From Pelagibacteraceae bacterium AG-422-D23 (GTDB lineage Bacteria > Pseudomonadota > Alphaproteobacteria > Pelagibacterales > Pelagibacteraceae), in contig QCMQ01000007.1 in the NCBI GenBank assembly GCA_003213615.1, forward strand, positions 1 to 50,458: DNA of 50,458 nt, read 5' to 3'. Below are positions 45,586 through 50,458 of this stretch, piece by piece; the first letter of the stretch is position 1, and each line of letters begins with the position of its first letter. Position numbers and translations under genes: made by a program. Under the pieces are notes generated by a model. It saw only the letters and a program-made list of their open reading frames with translations. It was not told the DNA's origin and did not search any database.

Positions 45586-46323
45586 ATGCTTATTAATTCT
45601 CTGATAAAAATTAAAAAAAAAATTGCTCCTGGATCTAAAATTGTATTATTTGTTCGCTTGAAAGGATTGTTCAATGAAAAATCTAATTATAAGATTCAAA
45701 CTGAAAACCTTCTAAATATATTTCGTGAAGTGTTTCGTCCGAGTGAAATTTATGTGCCAACTTTTACTTACAGTTTTACAAAAAAACTCTTTTTCAATAT
45801 AAAATCTACTCCATCCGAAGTTGGTAGATTTAGTGAGGAAATACGACTTATTTATCAAAAAAAATGTTATAGAATTTTTGATCCAGTATTTAGTTTGATT
45901 GAGACTGAAAATGGTTTGTTTAAAGAAGAAGACATTAACAATAATGCTTTTGGAAAACAATCTGTATGGAGTTATCTAAATAATCAACAACATTATTATG
46001 TAGTCAATATAAATTTAGACTCTCCAATTATTGCTACTCAATTACATTACTTAGAGTATGAAAATAAAGTTCAGTATCGTTATATGAAATACTTTAATGG
46101 ATCAGTTCAAAATTGGGACAATGTTAAGAGTAATGTAAAATATGGATACTATGTAAGGAATATTAAAATTAACCCTACTTGGAATAGAAAAAAAATACTG
46201 AAAATATGCCAGGACCAAAAATTTGTTTTAGAAAGTGGACCAGTCAAATTTTTTGAATGGTTTAAATTATCAAAATTTCTTAAAAAAAAATTATCTTTAA
46301 ATTCAAATTATTTAATTACTTAA
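45586..46323 (+). CDS. AAC(3)-fold N-acetyltransferase-like protein
   Basis: This 245-aa protein resembles the aminoglycoside 3-N-acetyltransferase (AAC(3)) family: VPTFTYSF, TPSEVGRFSEEIR, FDPVFSLIETE, FGKQSVWSYL and the conserved His in ATQLHYLEYENKVQYRYM. In polysaccharide clusters such proteins probably acetylate amino sugars on glycans. Nothing suggests antibiotic resistance here. Similarity is moderate and some loops differ. It lies just before the 346-base gap with the repeats. Confidence 0.75.
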   Translation: MLINSLIKIKKKIAPGSKIVLFVRLKGLFNEKSNYKIQTENLLNIFREVFRPSEIYVPTFTYSFTKKLFFNIKSTPSEVGRFSEEIRLIYQKKCYRIFDPVFSLIETENGLFKEEDINNNAFGKQSVWSYLNNQQHYYVVNINLDSPIIATQLHYLEYENKVQYRYMKYFNGSVQNWDNVKSNVKYGYYVRNIKINPTWNRKKILKICQDQKFVLESGPVKFFEWFKLSKFLKKKLSLNSNYLIT

Positions 46324-46434
46324 TTGTATTTAATTCTGTTTAATTTATATAACAAAGATATATTCGTAAAAAAATTTAAACCTCGCCAGCGTCAAATTTT
46401 CAATATTAAATTTTAAAGTGAATTTACTAATCTA

Positions 46435-46467
46435 GGTACATAGTTGGTACATAATAAGTACATAGTT
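46435..46467 (+). repeat. three tandem 11 bp repeats, possible integrase arm sites
   Basis: GGTACATAGTT, GGTACATAATA and AGTACATAGTT follow each other without gaps at 46435, 46446 and 46457. Related motifs occur at 46611-46630 (CCGTACATAT, CCGGTACAAA) and, again with 11-base spacing, at 46894-46914 (CCCGTATGTAT, CCCGTATAGG). Tandem repeats of about 10 bp on either side of an att core are the usual form of arm-type sites for tyrosine recombinases or excisionases. The function is inferred; no integrase gene is in the window. Confidence 0.55.
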
Positions 46468-46522
46468 TTTTTTTTATTTTTATTATTAAAAAACTATTGA
46501 GTTGTAATGATTATTTTTTTAT

Positions 46523-46548
46523 AGGGGCGTTCTGTTGCCAGGTGCCCC
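46523..46548. repeat. 26 bp direct repeat, distal copy (att-like)
   Basis: The sequence begins AGGGGCGTTCTG and ends CCAGGTGCCCC. It is identical over 26 bases to 46957-46982, which is the 3' end of the tmRNA gene. Flanking bases differ between the copies, so the duplication is limited to this segment, as expected when an element integrates by site-specific recombination and duplicates the end of its RNA-gene target. Confidence 0.85.
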
Positions 46549-46560
46549 GAACTTTGTACC

Positions 46561-46576
46561 ATTATTCGCGAATAAT
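46561..46576. other. 16 bp perfect palindrome
   Basis: ATTATTCG and CGAATAAT form an uninterrupted 16 bp palindrome just inside the outer 26 bp repeat. It could be a dimeric regulator or recombination-factor site, or part of the promoter region for the small gene at 46670. The function is unknown. Confidence 0.4.
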
Positions 46577-46669
46577 TCGAATTGAAAAAACGACGAATTT
46601 AAACAAAATCCCGTACATATCCGGTACAAATTTTTTGTGCTAATCTATAATTTTAAAAAGGAGAAAATT

Positions 46670-46891
46670 ATGAAAAACGTATTGTGGATGGTGTTTTTAG
46701 GATTGTTATGGTGCAATTTATCTATTGCAGCAATTAACTTAATTGAGAAAAAAAAAATTGATAACTCAGAAGTAAAAACCGTATGCATAGATGGATATAA
46801 ATTTGTTATAACAAGCTCAAGCACTGGAGAAGCTATTGTTCAAGTTTTTAAAAGTAGAGGAGGCAAGTTAAGTTATCCTTTAAGCTGTTAA
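46670..46891 (+). CDS. small exported protein with two cysteines, carried between the att-like repeats
   Basis: This is a 73-aa protein. ATG at 46670 follows AAAAAGGAG (46655-46663), one of the best ribosome sites in the window; a longer frame from 46637 has none. A signal peptide is likely (KNVLWMVFLGLLWCNLSIAA, cleavage after AA or nearby). The mature part of about 50 residues has Cys in VKTVCIDGYKFVITS and a C-terminal Cys in KLSYPLSC, which could form a disulfide in the periplasm. I do not recognise a functional family. It is the only gene of the small integrated unit. Confidence 0.75.
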   Translation: MKNVLWMVFLGLLWCNLSIAAINLIEKKKIDNSEVKTVCIDGYKFVITSSSTGEAIVQVFKSRGGKLSYPLSC

Positions 46892-46893
46892 AT

Positions 46894-46914
46894 CCCGTAT
46901 GTATCCCGTATAGG
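46894..46914 (+). repeat. tandem CCCGTAT repeats, possible second arm site
   Basis: CCCGTATGTAT and CCCGTATAGG are adjacent with 11-base spacing directly after the stop of the small gene and before the inner 26 bp repeat. They share the spacing, and partly the sequence, with the repeats at 46435-46467 and 46611-46630. They could be recombinase or excisionase arm sites. Confidence 0.45.
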
Positions 46915-46956
46915 ATTTATTAACGATAATATTTAAAGGATTATTTTAACTTATTA

Positions 46957-46982
46957 AGGGGCGTTCTGTTGCCAGGTGCCCC
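46957..46982. repeat. 26 bp direct repeat, proximal copy (tmRNA 3' end)
   Basis: This copy forms the 3'-terminal hairpin of the tmRNA coding piece on the minus strand (GGGGC and GCCCC arms). It is identical to 46523-46548. As part of the intact RNA gene it is the likely original target half-site. Confidence 0.85.
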
Positions 46983-47215
46983 AGACCCCGTTTGCTTAAT
47001 TAACCAAGTTAATTAGGCAGCAAGTGCGTAACTTTCGTTAGCAATTATAAATTAGCCCGTTACGGTGGAACAATCCCGAACGAAAGAATAGCCTTTAGTC
47101 ACCCGTCGAATCTAGTTCACCCCCATAAGTTGTAATGGTGGAGGTGGTGGGTACTGCCCCCACGTCCGCAATGGTTATTACGAAATTCGTTTATCGTCGT
47201 AGTTGGAAAACCAAC
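46957..47215 (-). ncRNA. ssrA: circularly permuted (two-piece) tmRNA
   Basis: On the minus strand the acceptor piece comes first (about 47215-47136): a hairpin GTTGGTTTTCCAAC, a T-arm GTGGG/CCCAC, the acceptor strand CACCTCC and then ACCA. After an 11-base spacer (47125-47135) the coding piece starts with GGGGGTG (47124-47118), which pairs with CACCTCC, and continues AACTAGATTCGACGGGTGAC as in tmRNAs. The tag frame at 47042-47013 reads ANESYALAA-stop, ending in the classic ALAA. The RNA ends in a GC hairpin that is also the 26 bp repeat. Alphaproteobacteria are known for this permuted form. Exact ends are estimated. Confidence 0.93.
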
Positions 47216-47257
47216 ATTATTAATATAAAAGTAATTACAACAGATTCAATAACAATC

Positions 47258-48205
47258 ATGAAATTAACTAGAGAACAACAAGAAGAAATAAAAAATCAAC
47301 AATCTCAAAGCAATCAAACTAAAAGAGTTACTGCTCCTGAGCTTGAAAAAATCCTTTATGAAGCAATTCCAGCTTTAGATCATGGTTTTGTTAGAGTAGT
47401 TGATTATATGGGTGATGATACATCTATAGTTCAATCAGCTAGAGTGTCATATGGAAAAGGAACAAAACAAGTTTCAACTGACAAAGGTTTAATTAAATAT
47501 TTGATGAGGCACTGGCACAGCACTCCATTTGAAATGTGCGAAATTAAATATCATGTTAAGCTGCCAATATTTATTGCTAGACAATGGATTAGACATAGAA
47601 CTGCAAATGTTAATGAATATTCAGCAAGATACTCAATTTTAGATAAAGAATTTTATTTGCCATCACAAGAAAATTTAGCTTCTCAATCAACTAGTAACCG
47701 ACAGGGTAGAGGAGATGTCTTGGAAGGAAAACAGGCAGAGGAAGTTTTGGATCTTTTAAAAAGTGATGCAGAGAGAACTTATGATAATTATGAGACTATG
47801 CTTAATGAGAGATTTGATGGATCAACTATTGATGAAAATAAAAAAGGTTTAGCAAGGGAACTTGCAAGAATGAATTTAACACTAAACACTTACACTCAAT
47901 GGTATTGGAAAACTGATTTATTAAACTTAATGAATTTTTTAAGATTAAGAGCAGATAGTCATGCACAATATGAAATTAGGGTTTATGCAGACATAATGTT
48001 GGATACTGTGAAAAAATGGGTTCCTATAACCTATGATGCTTTTATGGATTACAGAGTTGGTGGAACTGAGGTTTCTGCAAAAGGAAAATTAATTATTCAA
48101 AAATTAATTAAAGGTGAAAATGTAGACGTTGAAAGTTCTGGACTGTCTAAAAGAGAATGGAATGAATTAATGACTGCTTTTGATCTTAAAGATAAGTTGA
48201 TTTAA
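47258..48205 (+). CDS. thyX: FAD-dependent thymidylate synthase ThyX
   Basis: This 315-aa flavoprotein methylates dUMP to dTMP with methylene-THF and NADPH. The ThyX motif [11 protein letters not shown] is at residues 112-122, preceded by [20 protein letters not shown] and followed by ARYS; the C-terminal AHAQYEIR-like segment ([11 protein letters not shown]) is present. I start at ATG 47258 ([10 protein letters not shown]). The frame is open back to 47135, but that part is antisense to the tmRNA and has no ThyX similarity. Its 3' end overlaps mrp on the other strand by 20 bases. Confidence 0.97.
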   Translation: MKLTREQQEEIKNQQSQSNQTKRVTAPELEKILYEAIPALDHGFVRVVDYMGDDTSIVQSARVSYGKGTKQVSTDKGLIKYLMRHWHSTPFEMCEIKYHVKLPIFIARQWIRHRTANVNEYSARYSILDKEFYLPSQENLASQSTSNRQGRGDVLEGKQAEEVLDLLKSDAERTYDNYETMLNERFDGSTIDENKKGLARELARMNLTLNTYTQWYWKTDLLNLMNFLRLRADSHAQYEIRVYADIMLDTVKKWVPITYDAFMDYRVGGTEVSAKGKLIIQKLIKGENVDVESSGLSKREWNELMTAFDLKDKLI

Positions 48206-49013
48206 TTTTTTCAGCAAAATTTAAATATATTTTTGAAATTTCATGTTCAGGGCTAGCCTCTACAATTGGCTTTCCTTCATCACCAGTTTTACCCACTTCT
48301 GGATTAATTGGAATTTCACCTAAAAATTCTTTTTGAAATTCCTCTGCAGTTTTCTTAACCCCACCTTCTCCAAAAATTTTATATTTTTTTCCATCGTCAC
48401 CTATAAAATAACTCATGTTATCAACTAAACCTAAGATTTTAACTCCAAGTTTATCAAACATTTTTATTCCTCTTTTAACATCTAAAAGAGCTACTTCTTG
48501 AGGTGTGCTCACAATTATTGCACCATCCATCTTTATTTCTTGTGAAAATGTAAGTTGAGTGTCACCAGTTCCTGGAGGCATATCTACAATAATAAAATCT
48601 AAATCTTTCCAATTTACTTTCTGAGTAAAAGTTTTAATTGCACTTGTCACCATTGGGCCACGCCATATCATTGGTGTTTGTTGATCAGCTAAAAAACCAA
48701 TTGACATACATTGAATGTCATATTTTGTAATTGGATCTAATTTTTGACCATCGCTTTTTGGTTTTTCATTAATATCAAACATTTTAGGAATTGATGGACC
48801 ATAAATGTCCGCATCTAACAGACCAACTTTGCATCCAACTTTTTTTAATGATAGAGCAAGATTCGTTGCAAATGTAGATTTTCCAACACCACCTTTTGCA
48901 CTAGAAATCGCTATAGTAAACTTTGTTCCAAGAATAGGATTTTTAGTGAATTTTTTAGGCTCCAACTTACTTTTCATTGCGGCACTAAGTTCAGGTTTTT
49001 TATCAGACATCAA
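48186..49013 (-). CDS. mrp: Mrp/NBP35 family iron-sulfur carrier P-loop ATPase
   Basis: This 275-aa P-loop protein has the deviant Walker [12 protein letters not shown] (38-48), [13 protein letters not shown] and [13 protein letters not shown]. Family members (ApbC/Mrp/NBP35) carry and deliver Fe-S clusters. Two things are missing: the N-terminal DUF59/MIP18 domain and the C-terminal CxxC that binds a bridging cluster (the segment [20 protein letters not shown] has none). Loss of the CxxC is seen in some other alphaproteobacterial Mrp. It is divergent from hflK, and the two ATG codons at 49013 and 49010 are equivalent. Confidence 0.93.
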   Translation of the reverse strand: MMSDKKPELSAAMKSKLEPKKFTKNPILGTKFTIAISSAKGGVGKSTFATNLALSLKKVGCKVGLLDADIYGPSIPKMFDINEKPKSDGQKLDPITKYDIQCMSIGFLADQQTPMIWRGPMVTSAIKTFTQKVNWKDLDFIIVDMPPGTGDTQLTFSQEIKMDGAIIVSTPQEVALLDVKRGIKMFDKLGVKILGLVDNMSYFIGDDGKKYKIFGEGGVKKTAEEFQKEFLGEIPINPEVGKTGDEGKPIVEASPEHEISKIYLNFAEKIKSTYL

Positions 49014-49061
49014 AGTATCATTACTTGTTTTTTACAATAAAGACACTATATACTTTGGCAT

Positions 49062-50159
49062 ATGTCTGACAATTTCAAAGGTCAAAGCCCGTGGGGCGCA
49101 CCTCCAGGAGGTGGTAGTGGTAATGGATCAGGTAGAGGCCCTACACCACCAAATGTCGATGAATTAATTAGGGATCTTCAAGAAAAAATTAAAAAGTTTT
49201 TACCAGGTGGAAAAACTTCAGGAGGAAAATCAATAAGTTTAATTTTATTAGTTTTAGTTTTTGTATGGTTAGCGAGCGGACTTTATAGGGTACTACCGGA
49301 TGAACAAGGTGTTGTGTTAAGATTTGGTAAGTTTGTAAAAACTACACAACCAGGTTTGAACTATCATATACCTTTCCCTGTTGAAACTGTTCAAACACCA
49401 AAAGTTACTAAAGTTAATCGAATGGATATAGGATTTAGATCTGAGAGAGATAGTGGTTTCTCTACAGGTGGTGGTGTTGCTGATGTTCCGCAAGAAAGCT
49501 TAATGTTAACTGGAGATGAAAATATTGTTAACATTGACTTCTCAGTATTTTGGGTAATTAAAGACGCTGGTAATTTTTTATTCAAAATTCAAGATCCAGA
49601 AGGAACTGTTAAAGCGGCTGCCGAAACTGCGATGAGGGAAGTAATTGCAAAAAGTGATATTCAACCAATTTTAACAGAAGGTAGATCTAAAATTGAGGTT
49701 GAGACACAAAATATAATACAAAGTATTTTAGATGATTACGAAAGTGGAATTCAAATTACACAAGTTCAAACACAAAAGGCTGACCCGCCTGATCAAGTAA
49801 TTGACGCATTTAGAGATGTACAGGCTGCAAGAGCAGATATGGAAAGATCTAAAAACGAAGCTGAAGCTTATGCAAATGATGTAATTCCAAGAGCACGAGG
49901 GGAAGCGCAAAAAATTTTACAAGCAGCAGAAGCGTACAAGAAAGAGGTTGTTGCTAAAGCAGAGGGTGAAGCAAGCAGATTCATAGCAATCTACAACGAG
50001 TATAAAAATGCTAAAGTAGTTACTCAAGAAAGAATGTATTTAGAAACTATGGAAAAGGTTTTAGCGGATATTGATAAAGTAATTATTGAAAAAAATGCAG
50101 GCTCAGGTGTAGTTCCATACTTACCTTTGCCTGAATTAAAAAAGAAAGCGACAAATTAA
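49062..50159 (+). CDS. hflK: FtsH protease modulator HflK
   Basis: This 365-aa SPFH-domain protein has a Gly/Pro-rich cytoplasmic start (SPWGAPPGGGSGNGSG), one membrane segment at about residues 65-83 (ISLILLVLVFVWLASGLY), the SPFH/band-7 domain from VLPDEQGVVLRFGK, and a long helical region rich in Ala, Glu and Lys. HflK and HflC form a membrane cage around FtsH and adjust its access to substrates. hflC starts two bases after the stop. FtsH is encoded at 18401 in this window. Confidence 0.96.
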   Translation: MSDNFKGQSPWGAPPGGGSGNGSGRGPTPPNVDELIRDLQEKIKKFLPGGKTSGGKSISLILLVLVFVWLASGLYRVLPDEQGVVLRFGKFVKTTQPGLNYHIPFPVETVQTPKVTKVNRMDIGFRSERDSGFSTGGGVADVPQESLMLTGDENIVNIDFSVFWVIKDAGNFLFKIQDPEGTVKAAAETAMREVIAKSDIQPILTEGRSKIEVETQNIIQSILDDYESGIQITQVQTQKADPPDQVIDAFRDVQAARADMERSKNEAEAYANDVIPRARGEAQKILQAAEAYKKEVVAKAEGEASRFIAIYNEYKNAKVVTQERMYLETMEKVLADIDKVIIEKNAGSGVVPYLPLPELKKKATN

Positions 50160-50160
50160 A

Positions 50161-50458
50161 ATGAAAGCTGGAAAAATTTTAGCAGGAGTATTAGTTGCAA
50201 TAGGTGTTGTAGCCTTTTTATCAGTAATTATAGTTAAGGAAGTTAACCAAGCAATTATTCTTCAATTTGGTGATCCAAAAAGAATTATAATGAAGCCAGG
50301 ATTAAATTTTAAAATTCCTTTCATTCAAAACGTTGTTTATTTAGATAAAAGAATTTTAAACTTAGATGCTCCACCAGAAGAGGTTATTGCATCAGATCAA
50401 AAAAGATTAATTGTGGATGCATTTGCAAGATTTAAGATAGTTGATCCACTTAAGTTTT
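50161..50458 (+). CDS. hflC: FtsH protease modulator HflC (partial, N-terminal 99 residues)
   Basis: The frame starts at ATG 50161 and runs off the right edge. It begins MKAGKILAGVLVAIGVVAFL, a single membrane anchor, then the SPFH start VNQAIILQFGDPKRIIMKPG and FKIPFIQNVVYLDKRILNLD, which match HflC. It follows hflK by one base, the usual hflKC arrangement. The C-terminal part cannot be judged. Confidence 0.95.
   Translation, partial: MKAGKILAGVLVAIGVVAFLSVIIVKEVNQAIILQFGDPKRIIMKPGLNFKIPFIQNVVYLDKRILNLDAPPEEVIASDQKRLIVDAFARFKIVDPLKF

Larger units (their letters stand above)
46324..46669. other. gene-free stretch of 346 bases with att-like repeats
   Basis: I find no credible coding sequence here. 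The stretch holds three tandem 11-base units at 46435-46467, an inverted repeat ATAGTTTTTT/AAAAAACTAT (46462-46471 and 46488-46497), the 26 bp copy of the tmRNA 3' end (46523-46548), a 16 bp perfect palindrome (46561-46576), a second tandem motif CCGTACATAT-CCGGTACAAA (46611-46630) and a strong Shine-Dalgarno for the next gene. The density of short repeats is unlike any other intergenic region in the window. Confidence 0.75.
46523..46982. mobile_element. miniature integrated unit at the tmRNA 3' end
   Basis: Two exact 26 bp direct repeats, 434 bases apart start to start, flank a unit with one small gene and tandem 11-base repeats on both sides of that gene. The inner repeat is the natural 3' end of the tmRNA gene and the outer copy lacks the rest of the RNA. 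This fits a non-autonomous or deletion-derived integrative element. No integrase, excisionase or replication gene is present. Integration at tmRNA and tRNA 3' ends is typical of tyrosine recombinase elements. The mechanism is inference. Confidence 0.6.

Noticed and set aside
45586..46323. Calling the AAC(3)-like gene an antibiotic-resistance gene
   Set aside because: Only the fold and some motifs match. The setting is a glycan cluster and nothing indicates resistance.
46637..46669. Longer start for the small exported protein
   Set aside because: The Shine-Dalgarno AAAAAGGAG sits between this ATG and the one at 46670, so the downstream ATG is the functional one.
47135..47257. N-terminal extension of thyX back to 47135
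   Set aside because: This stretch is antisense to the tmRNA acceptor piece, has no ThyX similarity, and the ATG at 47258 gives a normal ThyX start.

Overview
The window looks like a piece of a SAR11-type (Pelagibacterales) alphaproteobacterial genome. The evidence is very low GC, tightly packed operons with many 1-4 base overlaps, alphaproteobacterial gene orders (tkt-gap-pgk-aldolase, yebC-ruvC-tolQRAB-pal-cpoB-tilS-ftsH-folP-glmM, rluD-rpoH), an alpha-type initiator tRNA and a circularly permuted tmRNA. Assignment to SAR11 is inference from gene content and order. No search was run.

Layout. Bases 1-522 hold the N-terminal part of a DegT-family sugar aminotransferase, followed by the initiator tRNA-fMet. 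Bases 751-8918 (minus strand) are a long operon-like run: transketolase, GAPDH, PGK, class I aldolase, ThiE, EF-P, an inositol-phosphatase-family protein, L31, a TrcR/DUF1013 regulator and S21. Bases 8972-12304 (plus) carry a coiled-coil protein, ZapA, 5-formyl-THF cyclo-ligase, a YmdB-like phosphoesterase, YebC and an unusual phage-type RuvC. Bases 12358-24804 (plus) carry the Tol-Pal envelope system, TilS, FtsH, FolP, GlmM, ThiD and PurA. Bases 24801-29267 (minus) carry RpoH, RluD, an ABC-2 exporter and Sua5, with tRNA-Arg embedded on the plus strand. Bases 29288-41585 carry isoprenoid genes (xseB-ispA-dxs, and ispB), AroC, PdxH, an S49 peptidase, GlyQS and pyruvate phosphate dikinase.

Bases 41600-46956 are the accessory part. 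It holds a radical SAM/SPASM protein, a family 2 glycosyltransferase, a NeuD-like acyltransferase, a methyltransferase and an AAC(3)-fold acetyltransferase, which look like surface-glycan genes. These are followed by a 434 bp unit between two exact 26 bp copies of the 3' end of the tmRNA gene. That unit encodes one small exported protein and is associated with 11 bp-spaced repeats resembling integrase arm sites. A shorter 12 bp copy lies at 44301. I read this as a site of repeated integration at the tmRNA 3' end, and it is the most interesting structure here. After the tmRNA the core resumes with thyX, mrp, hflK and the start of hflC.

Functionally, the carbon genes (PPDK, PGK, GAPDH, class I aldolase, transketolase) form a set able to run from pyruvate to sugar phosphates, and the GAPDH carries an NADP-type cofactor signature. 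The Tol-Pal, HflK/FtsH, RpoH and S49 peptidase genes are envelope-maintenance and proteostasis functions. Other points worth a look are the phage-type RuvC with no ruvAB beside it, an rpsU gene whose best start is a non-canonical ATT, and structured leaders before tolQ and pal.
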